From Helicobacteraceae bacterium (GTDB lineage: Bacteria > Campylobacterota > Campylobacteria > Campylobacterales > Helicobacteraceae): 48,675 nt of DNA. Location: the NCBI GenBank assembly GCA_900766555.1, contig CAAFVR010000041.1, forward strand, positions 1 through 48,675, given 5' to 3'. Made by a program: the position numbers and the translations under genes. Positions within the stretch are counted from its first letter, which is position 1. Each line of letters starts with the position of its first letter. A model generated the notes under the pieces. That model ran no database searches and was not told where the DNA came from. It saw only the letters and a program-made list of their open reading frames with translations. This document shows positions 26,306 to 34,851 of the stretch, piece after piece.

Positions 26306-26692
26306 ATGCCAAAAGAAGCCAAACAAAACAGCCAAAATAACGAAGATATTGCAATTGAGCCAAAAACAAAGGCTCCAAAAAGTACTCAAAAAGCCACCAA
26401 AAAAGAGGGCAAAAATAGCAAAAAAGATGACTCAAAAATTGAGCTATCGCATATTGAACTCGCATTAAATAATTACAAAGATAGCGATAAAGAAAATAAA
26501 AATCCTCAAATATCTATTGATGAATTATTAAGTGCAAATGATAAATTTTTCTATCTTGATAGCAAAAATAACGAAAAAGATCTGCAAAAAATCGTAAAAA
26601 TCATTGAAGAAAATGCCAAGGGCGCAAAGCTTAATAAAATATCTTTTGGTCTTGATGAAAAAGACTTTATCTACGAGTTGCATATAATTTAA
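26306..26692 (+). CDS. HP0268-like small protein with a Lys-rich N-terminal extension
   Basis: A 128-aa protein. The last 12 residues (DEKDFIYELHII) almost match the end of H. pylori HP0268 as I recall it, and the following gene is miaB in both. HP0268 (80 aa) has been described as a small nuclease. Here about 50 extra N-terminal residues, rich in Lys, Gln, Asn and Thr, look disordered. An in-frame TGA lies upstream, so the start cannot be further left. The GAGGA ribosome-binding site is 12 nt away, rather far. It overlaps miaB by one base. Nuclease activity here is inference. Confidence 0.75.
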   Translation: MPKEAKQNSQNNEDIAIEPKTKAPKSTQKATKKEGKNSKKDDSKIELSHIELALNNYKDSDKENKNPQISIDELLSANDKFFYLDSKNNEKDLQKIVKIIEENAKGAKLNKISFGLDEKDFIYELHII

Positions 26693-27993
26693 TGAAACTC
26701 TACATAGAGACGATGGGTTGCGCTATGAATGAGCGCGACAGCGCACATATAATAAGCGAGCTAGCAAAAGATGGCTACAGAGAATGTGATAATCCAAAAG
26801 AAGCAGATCTAATACTTATAAATACATGTTCTGTGCGCGAAAAGCCTGAGCGCAAGCTTTTTTCTGAAATTGGCGCCTTTGTCAAGATCAAAAAACCAGG
26901 CTGCAAAATCGGCGTCACAGGATGCACGGCAAGTCACATGGGCGAAGAAATAATCAAGCGCTCAAGTCATGTAAATTTCGTGCTTGGCGCTAGAAATATA
27001 TCCAAAATACGCGACATAATACATCGCAACAAAGCCGTCGAAGTGGATTTGGATTATGATGATTCAACCTATGTTTTTGACACGCGCATAAATGGCATAA
27101 AAGCGCTTATGAATATCTCAATTGGCTGCGACAAAAAATGCAGTTATTGCATAGTTCCACACACGAGAGGCAAAGAAATATCAATACCATTTGATTTACT
27201 TTTAAAAGAAGCCAAAAAACTTGGCAAATCCGGCGTTAAAGAAATCCTACTCCTTGGACAAAATGTAAATAACTACGGCGTGCGCTTCTCAGTCCCGCAT
27301 GAAAAAATGAATTTCTCAAATCTTTTGCGCGAACTTGAAAAAGTAGATGGCATTGAACGCATACGTTTTACAAGCCCACATCCCTTGCATATGGATGATG
27401 AATTCCTAGAAGAATTTGCGCGCAACACCAAAGTGTGCAAAAGCATACATATCCCACTTCAGAGCGGATCTAGCCGCATTTTAAAGGCCATGCGCCGCGG
27501 CTACACAAAAGAATGGTACCTCCGCGTGGTAGATAAGCTCAAAAATCTAGTTAGCGATGTCTCAATATCAACTGACATTATCGTGGGTTTCCCAGGCGAA
27601 ACTGAAGAGGATTTCCTAGATACGATGGATGTGCTAGAAAAAGTGCAATTTGACACGATGTATAGTTTCATCTACTCGCCGCGTCCGCATACCGAGGCAG
27701 CAAATTTCACAGATAGCTTTATCCCAAAAGAAATTGCAAGCGAACGTTTAACTAGATTACAAAATCGACATCGCGAAATAATAGCTCAAAATGCCGCGCG
27801 TGAAATCTCAAAAAAACATCTAGTCTTGATAGAAAATAACAGATCTGAAGGGAATGTCATTTTTAGCGAAGGTCGCAGCTTCAATGGCAAATTAGTCAAA
27901 TTAAACGAATTAATAGATATTGGCAAATTCGTGCAAATTGAAATTACAGAACACAATGGCGGGGCACTTTTTGGCAAAACAATGGAGCCCTAG
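26692..27993 (+). CDS. miaB: tRNA-2-methylthio-N6-dimethylallyladenosine synthase MiaB
   Basis: A radical-SAM methylthiotransferase acting on A37 of tRNAs. The N-terminal UPF0004 domain has its three cluster cysteines at Cys10, Cys46 and Cys78. The radical-SAM CxxxCxxC is Cys146, Cys150, Cys153 (CDKKCSYC). A TRAM domain closes the protein (about residues 370-433). 433 aa is normal. It starts at the last base of the preceding gene and is followed after 5 nt by the acyltransferase gene. It should follow MiaA, which is not in this window. Confidence 0.97.
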   Translation: MKLYIETMGCAMNERDSAHIISELAKDGYRECDNPKEADLILINTCSVREKPERKLFSEIGAFVKIKKPGCKIGVTGCTASHMGEEIIKRSSHVNFVLGARNISKIRDIIHRNKAVEVDLDYDDSTYVFDTRINGIKALMNISIGCDKKCSYCIVPHTRGKEISIPFDLLLKEAKKLGKSGVKEILLLGQNVNNYGVRFSVPHEKMNFSNLLRELEKVDGIERIRFTSPHPLHMDDEFLEEFARNTKVCKSIHIPLQSGSSRILKAMRRGYTKEWYLRVVDKLKNLVSDVSISTDIIVGFPGETEEDFLDTMDVLEKVQFDTMYSFIYSPRPHTEAANFTDSFIPKEIASERLTRLQNRHREIIAQNAAREISKKHLVLIENNRSEGNVIFSEGRSFNGKLVKLNELIDIGKFVQIEITEHNGGALFGKTMEP

Positions 27994-27998
27994 CAATA

Positions 27999-28652
27999 GT
28001 GAAACAAGATCCATATAAAAAGCTAAGCCTACCTCGCAAATTGATGCTAGCATTTGCGCCTAGAATTTTTTGGCTATTTCTTTGGATGCTCTATTTTACT
28101 TGCCGCAAAAAATTTGAAATTAGCAAAGATTTAGAACACACAAATTGCATCATAATATTTTGGCATGGGCAATTTTTGATGCTCCCTTTTGCATATTTAA
28201 AACTTCGCAAAAAGCCATCCATTTTTGTAGTGACAAGCAGGCATTTTCACGGATTATTAATTTCCCGCGTTTGCGCACTCTTTGGCTTTAAAACAATTTC
28301 TGGATCTACCAATCATGGCGGCGTAGATCGCGGCGGCGCGCGCGTTTTATTAGAAGGTATCAAAAAATTAAAGCTAGGCTTTGATATCGGACTAACGCCA
28401 GATGGACCAAAGGGCCCATATCACAGCATCGCAAATGGCGTAATCGCATTAGCGCAAAAAACTAGCGTCCCGCTAGCGCCACTTTGCATTCATGTACAAC
28501 ATTGTTGGGCGCTAAATTCCTGGGATAAATTCCAAATCCCAAAACCATTTTCCAAAATTACTTATAGATTGGGCGATCCATTTATTATTGATACGGCCAT
28601 GGATAAAAGCGATGCAAAAAATCTGATATATGCAAAAATGAGCTTGGTGTGA
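27999..28652 (+). CDS. DUF374 lysophospholipid-acyltransferase-like protein, GTG start
   Basis: A 217-aa protein of the LPLAT-like DUF374 family. It has one N-terminal hydrophobic helix (LMLAFAPRIFWLFLWMLYF), the catalytic-type FWHGQFLML, a VVTSRHFHG element, the conserved DGPKGP (in LTPDGPKGPYHS) and a C-terminal GDPF. Family members may acylate lipid A or phospholipids at the inner membrane; the substrate is unknown. The start is GTG with GGAG upstream. The position after miaB is as in H. pylori (HP0270, recalled). Confidence 0.85.
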   Translation: MKQDPYKKLSLPRKLMLAFAPRIFWLFLWMLYFTCRKKFEISKDLEHTNCIIIFWHGQFLMLPFAYLKLRKKPSIFVVTSRHFHGLLISRVCALFGFKTISGSTNHGGVDRGGARVLLEGIKKLKLGFDIGLTPDGPKGPYHSIANGVIALAQKTSVPLAPLCIHVQHCWALNSWDKFQIPKPFSKITYRLGDPFIIDTAMDKSDAKNLIYAKMSLV

Positions 28653-28679
28653 TAAAATGCAGGTTAAAAAAGGGGCTAT

Positions 28680-29702
28680 ATGGCGTTATTTGAAGCGCTA
28701 TTTAAGCCGCTTTTTTCAAAAGTTTTTATCCTAATTTATGCTGATAATTCCACCTGCTCAATTAGCGTTTTGAGATTTAAACAAAATAAATTAATTGAAA
28801 AAATCTCAAAAGAATTTAAAATTCCAAGCCGCGTAATTTCAACTGAAGCTATAAAATATATCAAAAAATACCAAAAAAGATATCCATTTTCCTACATCGG
28901 CGCGCTTAATAATATGCCAAATCAAGGGGCCTTTGGCGAAGATTTCATAGATCAAGCTAGATCCGATGTAGAAAGCTTCAAAGATAGTAAAGAGCTAGCT
29001 ACGATAATGCTAAAAGATTTTGGCGTCTTTGTAAGCCATGCGGATCTAGAAGCTTTTCAAAAAAATTATAGCCGGCTAAATGGCCTAGATTACGTATTTT
29101 CGCCATTTTTGCTGCTGCATAAAATTATAGAATCACGCCTTAATATCGCGCTCAAAATGTATGTGCTATGCGAAAAAACAAATCTAACAATATTAGTGGC
29201 CAATGGAGAAGGCATATATTTTGGAAGCTATTTTGACCTCGAAGATTATGCCTATCAAAAAAAGAAGCTAAAAGAGCAAGAAGCCAAAGATAACGAGATT
29301 CAAAAATCAGAAGAAAGCGAAGATGAAAAAGAAGAGCTCGAACTAGATGATGATTTCTATGATGATAGCGATTTTGATGATGATATCGAGGATCTAGATT
29401 TGGATGTGCTACAAAAAGCAGCCAATGAAAATAAAGTTGAGATCCCAAAAGAGATGCAACAAGCGGCGCTCCAAGCTCAGCAATTAAGCGAGATTTTGCA
29501 AAATACGCTTAGGGATTTTTATGATCTAGGCGGCGATTTCATCGAGGAAATATTGCTATTTGATGCGACAGATATAACGCAGGAAAATTTAAGCAAAATA
29601 CAAGATTCAATGCTAATGGACATATCGCGCGAAGAGGTAAATATCAAGCATCAACTCTCGCTTTTAATCATTAATGAATACAAGGCCGCAAATGAGATAT
29701 AG
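28680..29702 (+). CDS. PilM/GspL-like cytoplasmic protein (tentative)
   Basis: A 340-aa protein without a signal peptide. The start (FILIYADNSTCSISVLRFKQNKLI) is like the first strands of an actin-type ATPase fold, as in PilM. A very acidic disordered linker occupies about residues 197-240 (long runs of Glu/Asp). The C-terminal part is helical (QAQQLSEILQNTLRDFYD). Clear ATP-site signatures were not found. The case for PilM rests mainly on the next two genes, which look like PilN and PilO, in the order M-N-O. AAAAGGGG lies five nt before the ATG. It could instead be a lineage-specific protein. Confidence 0.5.
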   Translation: MALFEALFKPLFSKVFILIYADNSTCSISVLRFKQNKLIEKISKEFKIPSRVISTEAIKYIKKYQKRYPFSYIGALNNMPNQGAFGEDFIDQARSDVESFKDSKELATIMLKDFGVFVSHADLEAFQKNYSRLNGLDYVFSPFLLLHKIIESRLNIALKMYVLCEKTNLTILVANGEGIYFGSYFDLEDYAYQKKKLKEQEAKDNEIQKSEESEDEKEELELDDDFYDDSDFDDDIEDLDLDVLQKAANENKVEIPKEMQQAALQAQQLSEILQNTLRDFYDLGGDFIEEILLFDATDITQENLSKIQDSMLMDISREEVNIKHQLSLLIINEYKAANEI

Positions 29703-30231
29703 CTTTACGCGCGCCAAGAAAAAATACATTTTCACCCCGCTTACAAAAATATGGATTTTTTACATCATTTTGTCTGGCGTAATTTTGGGACTTTTCATGC
29801 TGCGCATTAATTTGCAAATAAAAGAAATGGTGCTAGATTCAAAAGATATGGTGCAAAAACAGGCCATTTTTACGCATCAAATTGAAGTACTAAAGAAAAA
29901 TAAGGCCCGTATCGAATATGAGCTGCAAGCCGTAAAAGACTCCCAAATTGACAATGTGCTAATGCGAGATTCGCTTGAAAATCTGCTAAATATAATTCCT
30001 GAGCAAATAACACTAAGCCTTGTCCAGATCCAAAATGGCATGCTAATTATTAAAGGCAATACGCCAACAAAAGAGCTTTTTATCTTTCTTTTGCAAGATC
30101 CGCTAAAAGCTATTTTTGGCGAAAGCAAAGTGAATTTCACCGAACTAAGCAATGGAAGTTATGATTTCACAAGTCAAAATAAGGCCAATGATTTATTTAT
30201 CAAAAATGAGCCCAAAAAAGGCATAAAATGA
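29692..30231 (+). CDS. PilN-like inner-membrane protein
   Basis: A 179-aa protein from ATG 29692, which has AAGG upstream; an in-frame ATG at 29674 has no ribosome-binding site. The topology is short basic cytoplasmic tail, one TM helix (about residues 19-38), a coiled coil (EVLKKNKARIEYELQ), then a ferredoxin-like domain. The segment IPEQITLSLVQIQNGMLIIKGNTPT is the PilN/GspL-type signature, with the pattern Ile-Pro-x-x-Ile-x-Leu ... Ile-x-Gly. It overlaps the PilM-like gene by 11 nt and the PilO-like gene by 4. Assembly-platform role in a type IV pilus, type II secretion or competence machine is inferred. Confidence 0.65.
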   Translation: MRYSFTRAKKKYIFTPLTKIWIFYIILSGVILGLFMLRINLQIKEMVLDSKDMVQKQAIFTHQIEVLKKNKARIEYELQAVKDSQIDNVLMRDSLENLLNIIPEQITLSLVQIQNGMLIIKGNTPTKELFIFLLQDPLKAIFGESKVNFTELSNGSYDFTSQNKANDLFIKNEPKKGIK

Positions 30232-30767
30232 ATAGGCGCGATGGCGGCGACGTAGATATCCTAATAAAAAATCTAATCTTTTTTATAATTTTTTGCTTTT
30301 TAATTATTTTGGCGCTAAATTTTTACATCCTAGATGCGATTAAAAAATACAAAACAAATTATTTCAATAATAAAAATCAAACAATAGCGCTAAATGTAGT
30401 TAAAGATCAGCTAAATGGCCTTCAAGGCGACTTCACGCTACTTTTAAATAAAAATAGATCCGATCTAGAGAGCATAAAAATTGACCCCACGCCAAAAGAT
30501 CTAAACAAGATTTTGCAAAATTTCTTTTATGACATAAGCATTTCTAGCATTTCACAAAGCAAAGATCATGATTTCATCAAATCCGAATTTGCCATAAAAG
30601 CGCGCGCAAAAGACCTAGTAAGCATTAATAAATTTTTTACATTTTTGAAAAATCCGCCGATAAATTTGCGCGTCTCAACGCCATTTTTGCTAAAAAAACA
30701 AGATGGCGCTTTTATTGTAGAATTCAACTTAAAAAATCAAAAAACAATCTACAAAATGCAGAAATGA
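30228..30767 (+). CDS. PilO/GspM-like inner-membrane protein
   Basis: A 179-aa bitopic protein: short N-terminus, one TM helix (about residues 13-32), a coiled-coil stretch, then a periplasmic alpha/beta domain. The segment DLVSINKFFTFLKNPPINLRVSTP is the kind of Ile-x-x-Phe-x-x-Leu element seen in PilO and GspM. It starts inside the PilN-like stop (ATGA). Together with its neighbour it would form the PilN/PilO heterodimer. The family call is by topology and order; sequence identity is low. Confidence 0.55.
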   Translation: MNRRDGGDVDILIKNLIFFIIFCFLIILALNFYILDAIKKYKTNYFNNKNQTIALNVVKDQLNGLQGDFTLLLNKNRSDLESIKIDPTPKDLNKILQNFFYDISISSISQSKDHDFIKSEFAIKARAKDLVSINKFFTFLKNPPINLRVSTPFLLKKQDGAFIVEFNLKNQKTIYKMQK

Positions 30768-30773
30768 GCGCTT

Positions 30774-32087
30774 TTGAACCCTCCTTTAAAAATATTTTCC
30801 TGTTTTTTGGGCCTTTTTGGTATCAATGTGGCGCTATCTAGCGAGCTAAAAAATTTTATAGATAGTGCAGATCTAAATTTGCATGCCAAAATCTCACATA
30901 TTGATATAAATGGTAAAAGTGCCAAAGGGAGGGGCTATCATTTTGAGCTCTTGCCCGCTTTAGAAATCAAAAGTTCAACAGGCTTTAGTCTAAATGTGAG
31001 CTCTCTTTTTATAAGCGGATCTAAAAGCCCAAAGGGTGAAACTACAAGTTCTGTACTAAAAGGCGCTAGGGGCTTTAATGTGCGCGATAGAAATTATGAC
31101 TTTTATGGTATTAGTGATTTTTATGCGACATATAATTTCCCAAAAACAAAAACATTTCTAGAGCTTGGCGTTATGCGACTAAATACCGCGCTAAATGACA
31201 GATCAATCATACCATCAAATCGCGCAATTGGTGGCGTTTTAAGAAATGAACTAAGCGATAAGCTAGATCTGAAATTTTATGCCTTTGATACTTGGGTTAC
31301 AAATGATTTGAGCACGCAATTTGGCCAAAATAGCGAGGTCGGAAATGACTTTTATGGAATCGAATTAAACGGCAATTTATATTCGTATATGCGTGTTGAT
31401 TTCATACTCTCGCATATTAGAAATTTAGTTGATATTGGCTTTTTGGGAAGCTTGAGTTATGACATCACTTTGCCCAAAACTACTTTCTCGCTAAATGGCC
31501 AGCTCGCTTTTATTAAACTCGCAAATGAGTCCTTTTTTATAACTAAAAATGCAAATTTGAAAAAATATTTTGAAGATAGCAATATAGCTCACAATCGCGG
31601 AGTGCTAAATCTATGGAGCCAATTTAAATTTGACGAATACAGCTTTATTGCTGGATTTTTGCAAAGTTTTGCGCAAGGTTATGGCGCGGTGCTACAAACA
31701 AATGCACTAAAAATACCTGGCATTTTTTGGCATAACATTATTAATGCAGATATCGCAGGCTTTGGTCTTACAAGTAGCGGATCTGGGAGTAAAACAGATA
31801 TTAATATCGCCTACACCAGCCAAAAATACGAATTTGAAAGCCTAGCTTTTACCTTTGATGCACTGTTAATTTCTGGCAAAAACGCCTTTCCGATCCCATC
31901 AAAACTTAGCATTTCTCCTAGGAAAAATTTAACAAAAGATTTTGTAGCCAATCTCAAAGTAGTGGAAGTTAGCCCGCAAATTTCTTATAAAATTAACGAT
32001 AATTTCAATGCTCAATTGCAATTTGCGCTACTTTTTGGAGATTTGCAATCTAACAAAGCCCAAGTATCATTAACATATGACTTTTAA
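30774..32087 (+). CDS. Hof/OprD-like outer-membrane protein, TTG start
   Basis: A 437-aa protein starting at TTG 30774 (MNPPLKIFSCFLGLFGINVALSS), which gives a signal peptide; the nearby ATG at 30764 is in another frame. The mature part has many short beta-strands and motifs such as NRAIGGVLRNELSDKLDLKFYAFDTW, which recall the Helicobacter Hof/OprD-like porin family. It ends in QVSLTYDF, with the terminal Phe of BamA substrates. It follows the PilO-like gene after 6 nt and precedes a TPR protein by 9 nt. Whether it is a pore for that system (secretin-like role) or a plain porin is open. Confidence 0.72.
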   Translation: MNPPLKIFSCFLGLFGINVALSSELKNFIDSADLNLHAKISHIDINGKSAKGRGYHFELLPALEIKSSTGFSLNVSSLFISGSKSPKGETTSSVLKGARGFNVRDRNYDFYGISDFYATYNFPKTKTFLELGVMRLNTALNDRSIIPSNRAIGGVLRNELSDKLDLKFYAFDTWVTNDLSTQFGQNSEVGNDFYGIELNGNLYSYMRVDFILSHIRNLVDIGFLGSLSYDITLPKTTFSLNGQLAFIKLANESFFITKNANLKKYFEDSNIAHNRGVLNLWSQFKFDEYSFIAGFLQSFAQGYGAVLQTNALKIPGIFWHNIINADIAGFGLTSSGSGSKTDINIAYTSQKYEFESLAFTFDALLISGKNAFPIPSKLSISPRKNLTKDFVANLKVVEVSPQISYKINDNFNAQLQFALLFGDLQSNKAQVSLTYDF

Positions 32088-32096
32088 AGAACTTTT

Positions 32097-33398
32097 ATGA
32101 AAAAAATTGCCCTAGCCCTAATATCTCAAATTATCTTTGTTTTCGCCGCCCAAGGGGAAATTTCAGCGGATCTGAAATTTGCAACCCCGCCAAAAACGCC
32201 CCAAAGTGACATAGATTTGGAAATATTATTAGCTCAAGATGCACTATCAAATGGCAATTTTGATGATGCCAAGGTGCGCTTTCTAAAACTCTATGAAACA
32301 AGCAAAGATCCGATGTTTGCGCAATATCTAGCGCTAATTGATGCAAGCGTTGGCAATCTTGATGGCGCCTTTAATTACGCCAAAATATATGTCGCTTCAA
32401 AAGGCTATAAAAAAAATATAGCTATAAGCAAAATCCTAGTTGATGGCTACATCAAAGAAAATAACCTAAAGCGCGCAATTGAGCTGCTTTTAGAAATCAA
32501 AAAAGAAGAAAATAACCCATTAACGGACGAAATCCTAGGTGAGCTATATTTAAATACAAATCAACCGGATCTAGCACTCAAAGCCCTTATGCGCTATTAC
32601 AATTATTCCAAAAATGCAAATACGCTAGTTAAAATTATAGACATTTTGGAGCGCAAAAATGACCAAAAAGCGCTAGTTCAAATAGTGCTAGAACATATAA
32701 AATTTGACCAATGCAAGACAAAGTCTTTTTGCCTTTATGCTAATGAAATTTTAAAAGATGCAAAAAAGTTAGAAATTTTTACAAATGAAATAAAAGCAAT
32801 TTATGATAAAAATAAAAGCGATTTTATAACCATACTTTATGGCGATGTGCTAATAAATCAGCTTAAATTTAAAGAGGCCGAAGCTATCGCAAAGGCCGCA
32901 AAAAAAGAGACAAAATACATCCTTTTAATCAATATTGCAAAAGCTAAAGATGACACAAAAGAGGCCATAAAATTAGCCCAAGAAGCCTATGAGGCCACAA
33001 AACAAATAGGCTTTATCAATGAAAAAATAAGCCTGCAATATAGCTCAATTAGGCAAGAAATCACTAAAGAAAACATAGCTCAAATTTCAAAAGATCTTGA
33101 ACGCGCGCTATCAAAAGCGCCCGAAAAATCGGATGAAAAGGCCTATTTATATAATTTCCTAGGCTTTGTGCTAATTGATAATGATGTGGATGTAAAAAAA
33201 GGCATAGATTTAATAAAAAAAGCGCTAGAGATTAAGCCAAATCAAGTTGAATATATCGATTCTCTAGCCTGGGGTTTTTATAAACAAAATAATTGCAGTG
33301 CAGCTCAAAGTACTTTTGCAAAGATCCCAAAAAGAGATGTTGAGCAAAATGAAGAGCTCAAAAAACATTTTGACTCAATAGCAAAATGCAAAAATTAA
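32097..33398 (+). CDS. Exported TPR-repeat protein
   Basis: A 433-aa protein with a signal peptide (MKKIALALISQIIFVFAAQG). The remainder is helical, with several TPR-like pairs. The clearest is at the C-terminus (YLYNFLGFVLIDNDVDVKKGIDLIKKALEIKPNQVEYIDSLAWGFY), which is a full two-repeat unit. It is probably periplasmic and a scaffold for a complex. It sits between the outer-membrane protein and ppx in one transcript. Two Cys in CKTKSFC and another pair near the end could form disulfides. No specific partner can be named. Confidence 0.8.
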   Translation: MKKIALALISQIIFVFAAQGEISADLKFATPPKTPQSDIDLEILLAQDALSNGNFDDAKVRFLKLYETSKDPMFAQYLALIDASVGNLDGAFNYAKIYVASKGYKKNIAISKILVDGYIKENNLKRAIELLLEIKKEENNPLTDEILGELYLNTNQPDLALKALMRYYNYSKNANTLVKIIDILERKNDQKALVQIVLEHIKFDQCKTKSFCLYANEILKDAKKLEIFTNEIKAIYDKNKSDFITILYGDVLINQLKFKEAEAIAKAAKKETKYILLINIAKAKDDTKEAIKLAQEAYEATKQIGFINEKISLQYSSIRQEITKENIAQISKDLERALSKAPEKSDEKAYLYNFLGFVLIDNDVDVKKGIDLIKKALEIKPNQVEYIDSLAWGFYKQNNCSAAQSTFAKIPKRDVEQNEELKKHFDSIAKCKN

Positions 33399-33408
33399 TG
33401 GAGCAGCT

Positions 33409-34851
33409 GTGGCAAAGATAACAACCATAATCGACATCGGATCTAACTCCGTGCGCATGGCCGTATTTGAGCGCACAAGTCAATTTGGCTTCTATTTAAA
33501 ATTCGAGCAAAAGTCAAAAGTCCGCATCTCTGAGGGCACATACGAAAATGGCGGGATGCTCCAAGAAGTGGCCATTTCTCGCACACTTGAAGTGCTAAGG
33601 GAATTTTATAAAATCGCCTCAATTTACAAAAGTCGCAAAATCATTTGCGTTGCCACCTCAGCCGTACGCGATGCGCCAAACAGATCTATCTTTATATCTC
33701 GCGCCAAAAAAATGGGCATCCAAATCAAAGTGATAGATGGCCAAAAAGAAGCATATTTTGGCGCCATAGCTGTTGCAAATTTGAGTCATCACAAAAGCGG
33801 AATAATGGTTGACATAGGCGGTGGGAGCACCGAATGCGCGATAATTGAAAATGGCAAAATCAAAGATTCAATCTCAATAAATCTAGGGACAATACGCTTA
33901 AAAGAGCTCTTTTTGGACAAAAATTTGGACACAAAAGAGACAAAAAACTTCATTTTAAAAGAATTAAAAAATATCCCAAGTCACTTCAGATCTGATTGCA
34001 TTTTTGGCGTTGGCGGCAGCATCCGCGCGCTAGCTAAAATAATTTTAAAACAATCTCCAGATGGCATAAATCTCTTACATGGCTTTGAAATCAATATCAA
34101 ACAACATGAAGATCTAATTGACAAAATAATAAAAGCCAAAAAAGATAGGCTAAATGACTTTGGCATCAATGACGAACGCACGGATAATATCCAAGGCGGG
34201 CTGCTCGTGCTTAGCTGTCTTTTTAGTCTTTTGAAATCAAAGCATATTGTGACTTGCGGCGTTGGCGTAAGAGAGGGCGTATTTTTACATGATTTATTGC
34301 GCCGGCATGGAGGCAGCTTTCCAAATTGCATAAATCCGGCTTTAAGTTTCATAAAAGATAAATTTGCGCATGACAAAATAGCCAATAAACGCAAAAAAAT
34401 CGCCCTACAGCTATTTAATTTGATGCAAGAAAAATTCGGCATCAAAGAAAGCTACAAAGAGCTATTTTGCATTGCGAGTCTGCTTTGCCAGATCGGATCT
34501 AGCATAGATTTTTACAGCACAAATCGCCACAGCGCCTACATGAGTTTGCACATGTTGCGCTATTGCCTCTCTCATAAAGCGCGCGCGATAATTTCAAGTC
34601 TAATTGAATTTAGCGACAAAAAACTCCCAAAAGATACGGATCTGCAAAAATTTAAAATGAACCTAAATTTAGAGGTAATCCAGATCCTAAGCTTTGCGCT
34701 AAGCATCGCCAAAATATTGCAATTTAGCACCAAAGCGCTATCTTTTAGCTTTGAAGAAAATGCACTTACAATAAAGCCTTGCGACTTTTTGCTAAAAGAA
34801 AAATTGGATAAATTAGCCACGCCAAAAGTCATAAAATTATTGACCCAATAA
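33409..34851 (+). CDS. Ppx/GppA phosphatase family protein, GTG start
   Basis: Hydrolyses polyphosphate and/or pppGpp. The N-terminal ASKHA fold shows phosphate-1 DIGSNSVRMAVF (residues 9-20) and phosphate-2 MVDIGGGSTECAI; CVATSAVRDAPN lies between them. The C-terminal part (from about residue 310) is the HD-like helical domain seen in longer Ppx/GppA. 480 aa. The start is GTG with GGAG five nt upstream. ppk in this window makes polyphosphate, so together they could set polyphosphate or alarmone level. The order gppA-waaC is as I recall in H. pylori. Confidence 0.92.
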   Translation: MAKITTIIDIGSNSVRMAVFERTSQFGFYLKFEQKSKVRISEGTYENGGMLQEVAISRTLEVLREFYKIASIYKSRKIICVATSAVRDAPNRSIFISRAKKMGIQIKVIDGQKEAYFGAIAVANLSHHKSGIMVDIGGGSTECAIIENGKIKDSISINLGTIRLKELFLDKNLDTKETKNFILKELKNIPSHFRSDCIFGVGGSIRALAKIILKQSPDGINLLHGFEINIKQHEDLIDKIIKAKKDRLNDFGINDERTDNIQGGLLVLSCLFSLLKSKHIVTCGVGVREGVFLHDLLRRHGGSFPNCINPALSFIKDKFAHDKIANKRKKIALQLFNLMQEKFGIKESYKELFCIASLLCQIGSSIDFYSTNRHSAYMSLHMLRYCLSHKARAIISSLIEFSDKKLPKDTDLQKFKMNLNLEVIQILSFALSIAKILQFSTKALSFSFEENALTIKPCDFLLKEKLDKLATPKVIKLLTQ

